A program made the position numbers and the translations under genes. Under the pieces are notes generated by a model. The model saw only the letters and a program-made list of their open reading frames with translations, had not been told where the DNA came from and searched no databases. A DNA stretch of 64,000 bases from assembly GCF_004352825.1 (NCBI RefSeq), contig NZ_SJRW01000001.1:930001-994000 (forward strand). Reading direction: 5' to 3'. Positions 1 through 9,546 of the stretch are shown here, in pieces. The first letter of the stretch is position 1. Every line of letters begins with the position of its first letter. The stretch is from Luteimonas arsenica (lineage in GTDB: Bacteria; Pseudomonadota; Gammaproteobacteria; Xanthomonadales; Xanthomonadaceae).

Positions 1-478
1 CATCGGCATCCCGGCCTTCATGCTGACCAAGGTGCTGGCGCCGGCCTTCTACGCCCGGCAGGACACGAAGACGCCGATGCGCGCGGCCATCATCACCGTC
101 GTCGCCAACGTGCTGATGACCATCGCTTTCACCACGCCACTGTGGCTGTGGGAGGTGCCGGGCGCGCACGGCGGCATCGCCCTGGCGACGGGGCTGGCGG
201 GCATCGTCAATGCCTGGCTGCTGTGGCGCTACCTGAAGCGCGCGGGCCTGGTGCGGCTGCAGCCGGGCTGGGGCCTGTTCTGGCTGCGCCTGGTGGTGGC
301 CTGCGCGGTGATGGCGGCGGCGGTGCTGGCGCTGAGCGCCTGGATCGGCGACTGGACCGCGATCGGGAGCCTGCTGCTGCGGGCGGTGCTGCTGCTCGCG
401 GTGGTCGTCGCCGGCGCGCTGGCCTACGGCGTGGCGATGCTGGCGCTGGGCCTGCGCCCGCGCCACCTGCGGCACTGA
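1..478 (+). CDS. murJ: Lipid II flippase MurJ, C-terminal part (5' truncated by window)
   Basis: The reading frame is open from the first bases and ends at 478, giving about 158 residues of the C-terminal part of a MurJ/MviN-type membrane protein. MurJ moves lipid II across the inner membrane for peptidoglycan synthesis. The start shows the family-like stretch FYARQDTKTPMRAA, which in MurJ is the loop before the late transmembrane helices. At least three hydrophobic helices follow, with the Arg/Leu-rich ending usual for the family. The neighbour ribF-ileS-lspA is a common arrangement next to murJ in gammaproteobacteria and supports the call. The N-terminal two thirds are outside the window, so the start and promoter cannot be judged. 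Confidence 0.88.
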   Translation, partial: IGIPAFMLTKVLAPAFYARQDTKTPMRAAIITVVANVLMTIAFTTPLWLWEVPGAHGGIALATGLAGIVNAWLLWRYLKRAGLVRLQPGWGLFWLRLVVACAVMAAAVLALSAWIGDWTAIGSLLLRAVLLLAVVVAGALAYGVAMLALGLRPRHLRH

Positions 479-531
479 CCACCGGCGTCACCCGCGTCGC
501 GTCCCCGGGACGTGGGGCAGGGCGCCGCCGG

Positions 532-537
532 TATACT
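532..537 (+). promoter_or_regulatory. Possible -10 box for ribF
   Basis: TATACT lies 62 bp before the ribF start in the short gap after murJ. No good -35 is visible. It is called only because the same -10-like hexamer recurs before other operons here (ispH, ffh, rpsP, rplS). Confidence 0.3.
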
Positions 538-599
538 TGCGGGCCGACCCGCGTCGGGCGGGCCGCCGCCGGCGGCCGCGCCACACCATCCTGGATTCC

Positions 600-1550
600 A
601 TGAAGCAGCTGTTCCGCGACGTCGACGGCGGGCCCCTGTGCCCCGAAGGCAGCGTGGCCTGCATCGGCGCCTTCGACGGCCTGCACCTGGGCCACCGCGC
701 GCTGCTGCGCCACGCCGCGACGCGTGCGCGGGCGCTGGGCGTGCCGCTGGCGGCACTGAGCTTCGAGCCGCTGCCGCGCGAGTTCTTCGCGCCGGGCGCG
801 CCGCCGCCGCGGCTGATGCTGCCGCGCGCGCGCGCCGAGGGCCTGTGGGCGCTGGGCGCCGAGGTGGTGGGCCTGCTGCGCTTCAACGCCACCTTCGCGG
901 CGATGTCGCCGGACGAATTCGCCGGGCGCGTGCTGGCCGGGCGCCTGCGCGCGCGCGAGGTCTGGGTCGGTCCGGGCTTCCGCTACGGCAGCCGCCGGGC
1001 GGGCGACCTGGCCACCCTCCAGGCCTCGGGCGAAGGCCTGGGCTTCACGGCCGGCGAAATCGAGCCCGTGCACCTCGACGGCGAGCGCGTGTCCAGCACC
1101 CGCATCCGCGCCGCCCTGGTGGACGGTGACTTCGCCGCCGCCGCGCGCCTGCTCGGCCGCCCCTACGCCATCGGCGGCCGGGTGGTCCGCGGCCGCCAGC
1201 TCGGGCGCACGCTCGGCTATCCCACCGCCAACCTGCGCTTCGGCGGCAAGGTGCCGGCGCTGCAGGGCGTCTACGCCACCCGCGTGCACGGCGTCGGCGA
1301 CGCGCCCCGGCCCTCGGTGTCGAGCTTCGGCACCCGGCCTACGGTGGACGGCATCGAGCCGCTGCTCGAAGCCCATCTGTTCGATTTCGCCGGCGACCTG
1401 TACGGTCGCCGGATCGAGGTGGAATTCGTTGCGCGCCTGCGCGACGAGGAGAAGTACCCCGACCTGCCGACCCTGGTCGCGCAGATGGACCGCGACGCCG
1501 CACGTGCGCGCGAAATCCTGATGCAGACCCCCCAGCGAGCGACCGCGTGA
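600..1550 (+). CDS. ribF: Bifunctional riboflavin kinase / FAD synthetase
   Basis: Converts riboflavin to FMN and FMN to FAD in the cytosol. The N-terminal FMN adenylyltransferase half carries the nucleotidyl-transfer motif [10 protein letters not shown] at about residues 22-31. The C-terminal flavokinase half carries [15 protein letters not shown]. Length (316 aa) is normal. An upstream in-frame start at 537 exists, but the ATG at 600 begins MKQLFRDV, which matches the usual xanthomonad N-terminus, so the extra residues are probably not translated. The stop overlaps the ileS GTG start (GTGA), so the two genes are likely translationally coupled. Confidence 0.93.
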   Translation: MKQLFRDVDGGPLCPEGSVACIGAFDGLHLGHRALLRHAATRARALGVPLAALSFEPLPREFFAPGAPPPRLMLPRARAEGLWALGAEVVGLLRFNATFAAMSPDEFAGRVLAGRLRAREVWVGPGFRYGSRRAGDLATLQASGEGLGFTAGEIEPVHLDGERVSSTRIRAALVDGDFAAAARLLGRPYAIGGRVVRGRQLGRTLGYPTANLRFGGKVPALQGVYATRVHGVGDAPRPSVSSFGTRPTVDGIEPLLEAHLFDFAGDLYGRRIEVEFVARLRDEEKYPDLPTLVAQMDRDAARAREILMQTPQRATA

Positions 1551-4393
1551 CCGACGACAGCCAGCGTTACAAGCCGACCATCCTCCTGCCGCAGACGGAC
1601 TTCCCGATGCGTGGCGACCTGCCCAAGCGCGAGCCGGCTGCGCTCGCGCGCTGGGAGGGCGAAGGGCTGTACCAGCGCCTGCGCGGGCAGGCCGCCGGGC
1701 GCCCGCGCTTCGTCCTCCACGACGGCCCGCCGTACGCCAACGGCGCGATCCACCTCGGGCACGCGGTCAACAAGATCCTGAAGGACGTCATCGTCCGCTC
1801 GAAGACGGTGGCGGGTTTCGATGCGCCCTACGTCCCGGGCTGGGACTGCCACGGCCTGCCGATCGAGATCGCGGTCGAGAAGAAGCACGGCCGCGTGGGC
1901 ACCAAGCTCGACGCCGCCGCCTTCCGCCAGGCCTGTCGCGAGTACGCGCTGTCCCAGGTCGAGCTGCAGCGGCAGGACTTCAAGCGCCTGGGCGTGCTCG
2001 GCGACTGGGACGATCCCTACCTGTCGCTCGACCCCAAGTTCGAGGCCGACGAAATGCGCGCGCTGGCGAAGGTGATCGACAACGGCCACCTGCTGCGTGG
2101 CGCCAAGCCGGTGTACTGGTGCTTCGACTGCGGCTCGGCGCTGGCCGAGGCCGAGATCGAGTACCAGGACAAGGTTTCGCCGGCGATCGACGTGGCCTAT
2201 CCGGCGCGCGATTCCGAAGCCCTGGCGCGGGCCTTCGGCGCCGTGCTGCCCGAGGGCGTCGAGGTCGCGGTGCCGATCTGGACCACCACGCCGTGGACGC
2301 TGCCGGCCTCGCTGGCGGTGTCGCTGGGCCCGGAGATCGAGTACGCGCTGGTCGAAGGTCCCGCGCGCGAGGGCGGCCGCCGCTGGCTGGTGCTGGCCTC
2401 GTCGCTGGTGGAGCGCGCGCTGGCGCGCTACGGCGTCGAAGGCGATGCCGTGGTGCACGGCCACGCCACCGGCGCGGCGCTGGAAAACCTGCTGCTGGCG
2501 CATCCCTTTTACGCGGAGCGTGACATCCCGCTGATCCTCGGCGGCCACGTCACCGACGACGACGGCACTGGCGCCGTGCACACCGCGCCCGGCCACGGCC
2601 AGGAGGACTTCGCGGCTGCGCAGCAGTACGGGATCGTCGATCGCTACGCCGCCGCGCAGCTCAATCCGGTCGACGGCCGCGGCGTCTACCTGCCGTCGAC
2701 GCCGGCCGCGAACGGTGTCGAGCTGGCCGGCACCCACATCTGGAAGGCCAACGACGCCATCGTCGAGCTGCTGCGCGACAGCGGCGCACTGCTGGCGCTG
2801 GCGAAGCTCGAGCACAGCTACCCGCACTGCTGGCGCCATCGCACGCCGGTGGCCTTCCGCGCCACGCCGCAGTGGTTCATCTCCATGGACCAGGCCGGCC
2901 TGCGCCGCGACGCGCTGGCCGCGATCGAGGGCGTGGAGTGGTTCCCCGGCTGGGGCGAGGCGCGCATCGCCGGTATGGTCGAGGGCCGCCCGGACTGGAC
3001 GATCTCGCGCCAGCGCACCTGGGGCGTGCCGATCGCGCTGTTCGTGCACCGCGAGACCGGCGAGCCGCATCCGCGCTCCAGTGAACTGATGCGTGCCGCC
3101 GCCGACCGGGTGGAGCAGGGTGGCATCGATGCCTGGCACGAGCTCGACCCGGCCGAGCTGCTGGGCGACGAGGCTCCGCAGTACGACAAGGTCACCGACA
3201 TCCTCGACGTCTGGTTCGACTCCGGCGTCACCCACGAGTGCGTGCTCGCCGCGCGCGGCCTGGGCAAGCCCGCCGACCTGTATCTGGAAGGCTCCGACCA
3301 GCACCGCGGCTGGTTCCAGTCCTCGCTGCTGACCGGCGTGGCGATGGACCGGGCGGCGCCGTACCGGCAGTGCCTGACCCACGGTTTCACCGTGGACGAG
3401 CACGGCCGCAAGATGTCGAAGTCGCTGGGCAACGGCATCGAGCCGCAGGAGATCATGAAGACCCTGGGCGCGGACATCCTGCGCCTGTGGATCGCCAGCG
3501 CCGACTACAGCAACGAGATGTCGCTGTCGAAGGAGATCCTCAAGCGCAACGCCGACGCCTACCGCCGCATCCGCAACACCGCGCGCTTCCTGCTCGGCAA
3601 CCTGCACGGCTTCGACCCGGCCGTGCACCAGGTGGCGCCGGAGGACATGGTCGCGCTGGACCGCTGGATCGTGCACCGCGGGCACGAGCTGCAGCAGAAG
3701 ATCACCGATGCCTACGCGCGCTACGACTTCGCCGAGGTGGTGCAGCTCTTGATGAACTTCTGCAGCGTCGACCTGGGCTCGCTGTACCTGGACGTGACCA
3801 AGGACCGCCTGTACACCATGCGCGAGGATTCGCGCGGCCGGCGCAGCGCGCAGACGGCGATGTACCACCTGGCCGAGGCCTTCGTGCGCTGGATCGCGCC
3901 GGTCCTGGCCTTCACCGCCGACGAGATGTGGGGCTACCTGCCCGGCGCGCGCGAAGACAACGTGCTGTTCGCCACCTGGCATGACGGCCTGGCGCCGCTG
4001 CCCGAGGGCGCGCCGCTGTCCGCGCGCGAGTTCGACGACCTGCTGCGCCTGCGCGAGCAGGTGGCCAAGGTGCTGGAGCCGATGCGCGCCGGCGGCGAGA
4101 TCGGCGCCGCGCTGGACGCCGAGATCACGCTCGCCTGCGGCGTGGCCGACCAGAACTGGCTGTCGGGCCTGTTCGACGAGCTGCGCTTCTTCTTCATCAG
4201 CGGCGACGTGTCGCTGGTGGCCGACGACGGCGCCGAGGCGATCACGGTGTCGGCGGTGCCCACCGACAAGCCCAAGTGCGTGCGCTGCTGGCAGCGCCGT
4301 GGCGACGTCGGCACGACCGAAGCGCATCCGCAGCTGTGCGGCCGCTGCGTCTCCAACGTCGACGGTGAAGGGGAGGCGCGCCAGTGGTTCTGA
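1547..4393 (+). CDS. ileS: Isoleucyl-tRNA synthetase
   Basis: Class I aminoacyl-tRNA synthetase that charges tRNA-Ile. It has the HIGH-type motif in [16 protein letters not shown] (about residues 61-76), the KMSKS motif in [10 protein letters not shown], and the C-terminal zinc knuckle CVRC...CGRC seen in bacterial IleRS. Its 948 residues are full length for the bacterial form. It starts with GTG inside the ribF stop codon and ends ten bases into lspA, so ribF-ileS-lspA forms one coupled unit as in many gammaproteobacteria. The editing domain is present. Confidence 0.97.
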   Translation: MTDDSQRYKPTILLPQTDFPMRGDLPKREPAALARWEGEGLYQRLRGQAAGRPRFVLHDGPPYANGAIHLGHAVNKILKDVIVRSKTVAGFDAPYVPGWDCHGLPIEIAVEKKHGRVGTKLDAAAFRQACREYALSQVELQRQDFKRLGVLGDWDDPYLSLDPKFEADEMRALAKVIDNGHLLRGAKPVYWCFDCGSALAEAEIEYQDKVSPAIDVAYPARDSEALARAFGAVLPEGVEVAVPIWTTTPWTLPASLAVSLGPEIEYALVEGPAREGGRRWLVLASSLVERALARYGVEGDAVVHGHATGAALENLLLAHPFYAERDIPLILGGHVTDDDGTGAVHTAPGHGQEDFAAAQQYGIVDRYAAAQLNPVDGRGVYLPSTPAANGVELAGTHIWKANDAIVELLRDSGALLALAKLEHSYPHCWRHRTPVAFRATPQWFISMDQAGLRRDALAAIEGVEWFPGWGEARIAGMVEGRPDWTISRQRTWGVPIALFVHRETGEPHPRSSELMRAAADRVEQGGIDAWHELDPAELLGDEAPQYDKVTDILDVWFDSGVTHECVLAARGLGKPADLYLEGSDQHRGWFQSSLLTGVAMDRAAPYRQCLTHGFTVDEHGRKMSKSLGNGIEPQEIMKTLGADILRLWIASADYSNEMSLSKEILKRNADAYRRIRNTARFLLGNLHGFDPAVHQVAPEDMVALDRWIVHRGHELQQKITDAYARYDFAEVVQLLMNFCSVDLGSLYLDVTKDRLYTMREDSRGRRSAQTAMYHLAEAFVRWIAPVLAFTADEMWGYLPGAREDNVLFATWHDGLAPLPEGAPLSAREFDDLLRLREQVAKVLEPMRAGGEIGAALDAEITLACGVADQNWLSGLFDELRFFFISGDVSLVADDGAEAITVSAVPTDKPKCVRCWQRRGDVGTTEAHPQLCGRCVSNVDGEGEARQWF

Positions 4394-4881
4394 AGCCCCG
4401 CCCCAATGCGCTGCCCTGGCTGCTGGTCTCGCTGCTGGTGCTGGTTCTGGACCAGGTCAGCAAGCAGTGGGTGCTCACCAGCCTGCCGGAGTACACCGCG
4501 ATCCCGGTGATCGAGGGCTTCTGGAACTGGTACCGCACCTACAACACCGGTGCCGCGTTCAGCTTCCTGTCCGATGCGGGTGGCTGGCAGAAGTGGTTCT
4601 TCACGGTGCTGGCCTTCGGCATCAGCGGCCTGCTGGCGGTCTGGCTGGCGAAGACCCCGCGCGGCGACTGGCGCACGGCGCTGCCGTTCGCGCTGGTGAT
4701 CGGCGGCGCCATCGGCAACGTCATCGACCGCCTGCAGCACGGCCACGTCATCGACTTCATCCAGTGGCACTGGCGGGACTACTACTGGCCTGCGTTCAAC
4801 ATCGCCGACGCCGCGATCGTGGGCGGGGCCATCGGGATCGCCCTGTTCGGCATCCTGGGCGGCAAGTCCAAGGCCCCCTGA
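4384..4881 (+). CDS. lspA: Lipoprotein signal peptidase (signal peptidase II)
   Basis: Inner-membrane aspartyl protease that removes the signal peptide of diacylated prolipoproteins. There are four hydrophobic segments in 165 residues. The two catalytic aspartates are seen in the family motifs GNVIDRL and FNIADAAI. The GTG start overlaps the end of ileS by 10 bp, which fixes the start. In enterobacteria the next genes are fkpB and ispH; here fkpB is absent and ispH follows directly with its own promoter. Confidence 0.96.
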   Translation: MVLKPRPNALPWLLVSLLVLVLDQVSKQWVLTSLPEYTAIPVIEGFWNWYRTYNTGAAFSFLSDAGGWQKWFFTVLAFGISGLLAVWLAKTPRGDWRTALPFALVIGGAIGNVIDRLQHGHVIDFIQWHWRDYYWPAFNIADAAIVGGAIGIALFGILGGKSKAP

Positions 4882-4954
4882 GGCCCACCCGAGCCCTCCA
4901 CCGCGGCCGGAGCCCCTGCTCCCGCCTGCGGGGATCGGGTCAGGGTCTTGCCGG

Positions 4955-4960
4955 TACAAT
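4955..4960 (+). promoter_or_regulatory. Probable -10 box giving a leaderless ispH mRNA
   Basis: TACAAT ends 7 bp before the ispH ATG. A transcript starting at the normal distance from this -10 would begin at or within a base of the ATG. No Shine-Dalgarno sequence is present in the gap. No convincing -35 is seen. Confidence 0.5.
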
Positions 4961-4967
4961 CGGCGGC

Positions 4968-5918
4968 ATGGATATCGTCCTTGCCAACCCCCGCGGCTTC
5001 TGCGCCGGCGTCGATCGCGCGATCGAGATCGTCAAGCGCGCGATCGAGACGCTGGGCGCGCCGATCTACGTGCGCCACGAGGTGGTCCACAACCGCTACG
5101 TGGTCGACGACCTCAAGCAGCGCGGCGCGATCTTCGTCGAGGAGCTCGACGAGGTGCCCGATGGCAACACGGTGATCTTCAGCGCCCACGGCGTGTCCCA
5201 GGCGGTGCGCGCCGAGGCCGAGCGCCGCGGCCTTAAGGTCTTCGACGCGACCTGCCCGCTGGTGACCAAGGTCCACTTCGAGGTCGCCCGCCACTGCCGC
5301 GCCGGCCGCGACGTGGTGCTGATCGGCCACGCCGGCCATCCCGAGGTCGAGGGCACGATGGGGCAGTGGAACCGGGAACGTGGCACCGGCTCGATCCATC
5401 TGGTCGAGGACGTCGAGGACGTCGAGGCGCTCGAGGTCGGGCAACCGGAGAACTTCGCCTACACCACGCAGACCACGCTGTCGGTGGACGACACCCGGAG
5501 CGTGATCGAGGCCCTGCGCCGGCGCTTCCCGGCGATCCAGGGGCCGAAGAACGACGACATCTGCTATGCCACCCAGAACCGCCAGGACGCGGTGCGCGAG
5601 CTTGCCGCGGAGTGCGACCTGGTGCTGGTGGTGGGTTCGCCCAACAGCTCCAACTCCAACCGCCTGCGCGAGCTGGCCGAACGCGAGGGCGTCGAGGCCT
5701 ACCTCATCGACGGCGCGGAGGAGATCGATCCGCGCTGGGTGGAAGGCCGCCGCCACGTCGGCGTGACCGCCGGCGCCTCGGCGCCGGACGTGCTGGTCGA
5801 AGGCGTGCTGGCGCGGCTGCGCGAACTGGGCGCGGCCGGCGTGCGCGAGCTGTCCGGCGAGCCGGAGAGCATGGTGTTCGCCCTGCCCAAGGAACTGCGG
5901 CTGCAACTGGTCGACTGA
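4968..5918 (+). CDS. ispH: 4-hydroxy-3-methylbut-2-enyl diphosphate reductase
   Basis: Last enzyme of the MEP pathway, which reduces HMBPP to IPP and DMAPP with a [4Fe-4S] cluster. The three cluster cysteines are in [10 protein letters not shown] (C13), DATCPLVTK and the later [11 protein letters not shown]. The substrate-binding glutamate and SNSNR motifs are also present. Its 316 residues are normal. A much longer in-frame ORF extends upstream across lspA, but the ATG at 4968 is the family start and sits just after a TACAAT box. The gene follows lspA by 86 bp. Confidence 0.96.
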   Translation: MDIVLANPRGFCAGVDRAIEIVKRAIETLGAPIYVRHEVVHNRYVVDDLKQRGAIFVEELDEVPDGNTVIFSAHGVSQAVRAEAERRGLKVFDATCPLVTKVHFEVARHCRAGRDVVLIGHAGHPEVEGTMGQWNRERGTGSIHLVEDVEDVEALEVGQPENFAYTTQTTLSVDDTRSVIEALRRRFPAIQGPKNDDICYATQNRQDAVRELAAECDLVLVVGSPNSSNSNRLRELAEREGVEAYLIDGAEEIDPRWVEGRRHVGVTAGASAPDVLVEGVLARLRELGAAGVRELSGEPESMVFALPKELRLQLVD

Positions 5919-5958
5919 GGGCCCGGTCCCGCGCGGGCGAGCGCGACCCGGAGGCGGG

Positions 5959-6690
5959 TCAGTCCGCGGCGCCGGCTTCCAGCGGCACGCCGTTGGCTTC
6001 CAGCCAGGCAGTGACCGCGGCGCGCTCGCCGCGCGCCTTTTCGCTCAGCTTCGCGGCCGGCAGCTTGTAGTAGTAGGCCTGGAACGTCGCGTCCTGCGCG
6101 TTCTTGGCCGAGGCCGGCGCGCCGCGTTCGAGCAGCTGCAGCACGTGGGCGCCGGCGTTGATCATCGCCGCCTTGTGCAGCGGGGTGTTGCCGGTGCGGT
6201 CGGCGATCGACGGGTCAGCACCGGCGTCGAGCAGCATCCGGAACTGGGCGTCGGTGCGCGGCCCGGCGGCGTCGGCCAGCGCGGTGCCGCCGGTCTGGCC
6301 GTGGCGGGCGTCGGGGTCGGCGCGGTGGTCGAGCAGGATCCGCAGGTAACCGGGGTCATCGGCGATCGCGGCGCTGTGCACGGCGGTGCGGCCTGCCAGT
6401 CCCGGAACCGAGGCGTCGGCGCCGGCTTCCATCAGTGCTTCGACGCCGTCCTTGCTCTGCGCCAGCATCGCGAACTGCAGCGGCGTGACCTGGTCGGCGC
6501 CGCGTGCGTTCGCGTCGGCACCGGCCGCGGCGCGTTCGTGCACGGCCGACTTGTCGCCGTCGGCGGCGGCCTGCGCCAGCGCGGCGACCGCGGGGTCGGG
6601 AAAGGCCTTGCTGGCATCCATCGCATGTCCTTGGCAGGCGGCGCCCGCGAACACCAGTGCAAGCAGCAGGAGGGTCGCGGGCTTGCGCAT
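5959..6690 (-). CDS. Ankyrin-repeat lipoprotein, possible immunity partner of the adjacent lipase
   Basis: A 243-residue protein with an N-terminal lipoprotein-type signal (LALVFAGAAC, cysteine at about residue 19), so it should be exported and lipid-anchored. It then has four to five ankyrin repeats with motifs such as GADASVPGLAGRTAVHSAA and GNTPLHKAAM. Ankyrin repeats bind proteins and no catalytic motif is seen. It lies 57 bp downstream of a lipase-like gene on the same strand, and the pair probably shares a transcript. Periplasmic ankyrin proteins are known as companions of secreted lipases or catalases. An immunity role is inference from this arrangement; it could instead be a general periplasmic scaffold. 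Confidence 0.75.
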   Translation of the reverse strand: MRKPATLLLLALVFAGAACQGHAMDASKAFPDPAVAALAQAAADGDKSAVHERAAAGADANARGADQVTPLQFAMLAQSKDGVEALMEAGADASVPGLAGRTAVHSAAIADDPGYLRILLDHRADPDARHGQTGGTALADAAGPRTDAQFRMLLDAGADPSIADRTGNTPLHKAAMINAGAHVLQLLERGAPASAKNAQDATFQAYYYKLPAAKLSEKARGERAAVTAWLEANGVPLEAGAAD

Positions 6691-6747
6691 CGGGGCGATT
6701 ATGTCACGCGGCGCGTTGCCGCCACGGCGTGATGCCGGGCGTAGCGG

Positions 6748-7746
6748 TCAGTTCCAGGGCTGCTGCTGGCGGAGCGCGTCCAGCACGCCCTGCTGTCCAT
6801 GCAGGTCGCCGGCACGCTGCAGCTTCGCCTCGCCATGCTCGTAGATGCGCTTGCCCATCTCGATCGGGTTCCAGGTGAACTCCGGACCCTCGATCGGCGG
6901 ATAGGGGTCGTCGAGGTTGATCTCGTGGCCCGGTGCGTCCGGCATCAGCGTGCGCGTGCCCCAGGTGTCTTCCTGCGCCGCGGTCAGCGGGTCGCCGGAG
7001 ATGTTGTAGCGGCGGATCTGCCCGTCGGCGGCATCGGCCTTGGCGGTGTCGGGGTCGAGGCCCAGGCGCTCCATGGTGTTGTCGTGCACGCCCGAGGCGT
7101 TGAAGGTCACCGCGGCGTTGCCGGTGGCCAGCGAGGCCGTGGCGGCCAGGCCGCCGCCCAGCGAGTGGCCGGTGATCACCAGCGAGTCGCCAAAGGCGGT
7201 GTCGGCCAGTTGGGCCAGCTCGACGGCCTGGTCGTACTGCTCGTTCGACCAGCCCACGCCCTGCTGGAAGTTGGGTCCGGTCCAGTCCTGCAGCTCGTTG
7301 CTGCCGGCGAAGGCGAGGACATGGCGGCCCTCGCCGTCGGTGTAGATGCCGGCGCGGAAGCCGGTGTCCGGGTTCTCGAGCATCGAGGGATCGATGCCGG
7401 CCTCCAGCAGCTGTTCGTCGGTGAGGCGGGTCCAGTCGCCGACCTCGGTGACCGCCGGGTCGTAGACAGCGGCCGAGATCTCCATCATCTCCAGGTCGAT
7501 GGCCTTCGCGTCCTGACCGCGGACCTGGGCATCGAAATCGACCGAGTTGGCCGCGTTGCCGCCGCCGGCATTGCCCAGGGCAGGAAGAGTGGACAGGAGC
7601 CCGGCCAGTGCCGGGTTCCACGACGGCTCCATCCGGTAGGGGCCGGTGGGCAGTGGAGAGGTCGCGGCGGCGTCCTTGCTGGCCGCATCGGCGGGCCGGT
7701 ACGCGCTGGGGTCGATCTGGCTGCCGCGGATGCCGTCGATGCTCAT
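6748..7746 (-). CDS. Lipase-like alpha/beta hydrolase, candidate secreted effector
   Basis: A 332-residue protein with a class 3 lipase-type nucleophile elbow GHSLGGG at residues 193-199 (Ser195), a plausible acid in ISGDPLT (Asp252) and a His in PGHEINL (His274). This is a complete Ser-Asp-His triad in the right order. The first 70 residues are low in complexity (Ala, Ser, Pro, Gly) and have no signal peptide, so a Sec route is unlikely. The downstream gene codes for an exported ankyrin lipoprotein. Cytosolic lipase plus periplasmic partner is the usual layout of type VI or type IV (X-T4SS) lipase effectors with immunity proteins. I see no XVIPCD-like C-terminus and no secretion genes nearby, so the route is unknown. 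It could also be a housekeeping lipase. Confidence 0.7.
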   Translation of the reverse strand: MSIDGIRGSQIDPSAYRPADAASKDAAATSPLPTGPYRMEPSWNPALAGLLSTLPALGNAGGGNAANSVDFDAQVRGQDAKAIDLEMMEISAAVYDPAVTEVGDWTRLTDEQLLEAGIDPSMLENPDTGFRAGIYTDGEGRHVLAFAGSNELQDWTGPNFQQGVGWSNEQYDQAVELAQLADTAFGDSLVITGHSLGGGLAATASLATGNAAVTFNASGVHDNTMERLGLDPDTAKADAADGQIRRYNISGDPLTAAQEDTWGTRTLMPDAPGHEINLDDPYPPIEGPEFTWNPIEMGKRIYEHGEAKLQRAGDLHGQQGVLDALRQQQPWN

Positions 7747-7837
7747 GGCCGGGGTCTCTTCGCAGGATTGGCCTGAACCTAGCGCTCCCCGGATGCGCGT
7801 GACAGCTGGGGCTGACCCGAGTACTGGCGTCTGGACA

Positions 7838-7873
7838 AGAAAAAACCCCGGGAAGACGGGCTTCCCGGGGTTT
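7838..7873 (-). terminator. Rho-independent terminator of tRNA-Thr
   Basis: A 13-bp stem (AAACCCCGGGAAG with its exact complement) and a 5-nt loop, followed on the minus strand by a run of T. It lies just downstream of tRNA-Thr. Confidence 0.9.
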
Positions 7874-7879
7874 GCTTCC

Positions 7880-7955
7880 TGGTGCCGGAAATAGGAATCG
7901 AACCTACGACCTACGCATTACGAATGCGCCGCTCTACCAACTGAGCTATTCCGGC
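7880..7955 (-). tRNA. tRNA-Thr (anticodon CGT)
   Basis: Full cloverleaf read on the minus strand: acceptor GCCGGAA paired to TTCCGGC, D arm GCTC-AGTTGGTA-GAGC, anticodon loop TTCGTAA with anticodon CGT (reads ACG, Thr), T arm with GTTCGATTC, and an encoded CCA at 7880-7882. It is divergent from radA. Confidence 0.96.
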
Positions 7956-8089
7956 AGGGCCGTACATTGTAGGGGCGTGCCCGCGTCCGGGTCAAAACGG
8001 AATCCCCCGACCCGTCGGCTCGCCACCGCGTCTCGTCCGGCGCGACCGCCGACGGCTATCCTGCCGCCTCACCCGCAACCGGATCCCCC

Positions 8090-9469
8090 ATGGCCAAGGC
8101 CCGTACCGCCTACGTCTGCAACGAATGCGGCGCCGATTTCAGCAAGTGGCAGGGCCAGTGCGGTGCTTGCGGGGCCTGGGACACGGTGTCGGAGATCGTG
8201 CTGGAGAGTGCCGCCTCGGCGAAGGCCGCTGCGCCCGCGCGCCGCGGCGGCTGGGCGGGCAAGACCGAGGCGCCGAAGGTCACCCCGCTTGCGGAAGTCA
8301 GCCAGGCCGACGAACTGCGCGTATCCACCGGCATCGGCGAATTCGATCGCGTGCTCGGCGGCGGCCTGGTCGAAGGCGCGGTGGTGCTGGTCGGCGGCGA
8401 CCCGGGCATCGGCAAGTCGACCCTGCTGCTGCAGGCGGTGGCCAGCCTGTCGGCGACCCTGCCGGGCCTGTACGTCACCGGCGAGGAATCGCTGGCGCAG
8501 GTCGCCGGGCGTGGCCACCGCCTCGGGTTGCCGCTGGACGGCGTCAACGCCCTGGCCGAGACCTGCGTCGAGCACATCCTCGGCCACGCCTCGAAGCTGA
8601 AGCCGAAGCTGATCGTCGCCGACTCGGTGCAGACGCTGTGGACGGAGACCTTGACCGCGGCCCCGGGCTCGGTCAGCCAGGTGCGCGAGTCCGCCGCGCG
8701 CCTGGTGCGCTACGCCAAGGAGACCGGTACCGCGGTGTTCCTGGTCGGCCACGTCACCAAGGAGGGCGGCATCGCCGGCCCGCGCGTGCTCGAGCACATG
8801 GTCGATGCGGTGCTGTACTTCGAAGGCGATTCAGGCAGCCGCTTCCGCGTGCTGCGCGCCTTCAAGAACCGCTTCGGCGCGGTCAACGAGCTGGGCGTGT
8901 TCGCGATGGGCGAGAAGGGACTGAAGGAAGTGCCCAACCCTTCGGCGATCTTCCTTTCAGGCGCCACCCGCCAGCCCGGCAGCTGCGTGATGGTGACCCG
9001 CGAGGGCACCCGGCCGCTGCTGGTCGAGGTGCAGGCGCTGGTGGACTCGTCGCCGCTATCCAATCCGCGGCGCGTGGCCGTGGGCATGGAGCAGAACCGG
9101 CTGGCGATGCTGCTGGCGGTGCTGCACCGCCACGGCGGCATCGCTGTCGGCGACCAGGACGTGTTCGTGAACGTGGTCGGTGGCATCCGCGTGCAGGAGA
9201 CCGCGGTCGACCTGCCGGTGCTTCTGTCGGTGCTGTCCTCGCTGCAGGACCGGCCGCTGGCGGAGAAGACCGTGGCCTTCGGCGAGGTCGGGCTGTCGGG
9301 CGAGATCCGCCCGGTGCCCAACGGCGAGGAGCGGCTGAAGGAGGCAGCGACCCACGGCTTCAGGCGCGCGATCGTGCCGAAGGCGAACGCGCCGAAGTCG
9401 GGTGCCTACAAGGGCCTGGAAGTGGTGGCGGTCGAGCGCCTCGCCGACGCCATCGATGCCGCCGTGTAG
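8090..9469 (+). CDS. radA: DNA repair protein RadA/Sms
   Basis: RecA-like ATPase that helps branch migration and processing of recombination intermediates. It has an N-terminal C4 zinc finger (CNEC...CGAC, residues 9-27), Walker A in GGDPGIGKSTLL, the RadA-specific KNRFG motif (KNRFGAVNELG) and a C-terminal Lon-protease-like domain. Its 459 residues are normal. It stands alone with a short upstream region divergent from tRNA-Thr; a TATCCT at about 8057 may be its -10. Confidence 0.97.
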   Translation: MAKARTAYVCNECGADFSKWQGQCGACGAWDTVSEIVLESAASAKAAAPARRGGWAGKTEAPKVTPLAEVSQADELRVSTGIGEFDRVLGGGLVEGAVVLVGGDPGIGKSTLLLQAVASLSATLPGLYVTGEESLAQVAGRGHRLGLPLDGVNALAETCVEHILGHASKLKPKLIVADSVQTLWTETLTAAPGSVSQVRESAARLVRYAKETGTAVFLVGHVTKEGGIAGPRVLEHMVDAVLYFEGDSGSRFRVLRAFKNRFGAVNELGVFAMGEKGLKEVPNPSAIFLSGATRQPGSCVMVTREGTRPLLVEVQALVDSSPLSNPRRVAVGMEQNRLAMLLAVLHRHGGIAVGDQDVFVNVVGGIRVQETAVDLPVLLSVLSSLQDRPLAEKTVAFGEVGLSGEIRPVPNGEERLKEAATHGFRRAIVPKANAPKSGAYKGLEVVAVERLADAIDAAV

Positions 9470-9522
9470 GAGCGGCTACAGCCGCGATTGGCGGGTAATT
9501 CGATCGCGGCTGTAGCCGCTCC
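9469..9522 (+). repeat. REP-like palindrome after radA
   Basis: A perfect 20-bp inverted repeat (arms 9469-9488 and 9503-9522, beginning GGAGCGGCTACAGCC) around a 14-nt loop. It lies between the converging ends of radA and the minus-strand corE-like gene. Repeats of this type (GTAGGAGCGGCT...) are dispersed in xanthomonad and pseudomonad genomes. Here it could also serve as a bidirectional terminator. Confidence 0.85.
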
Positions 9523-9546
9523 CACAGTTCCCTTGCTCGTGGAGCA

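Noticed and set aside
1271-4327. Very long minus-strand open frame opposite ileS (over 1000 codons)
   Set aside because: It is a high-G+C shadow of ileS with a repetitive Ala/Arg/Gln/His composition; no domain is visible and the plus-strand gene is certain.
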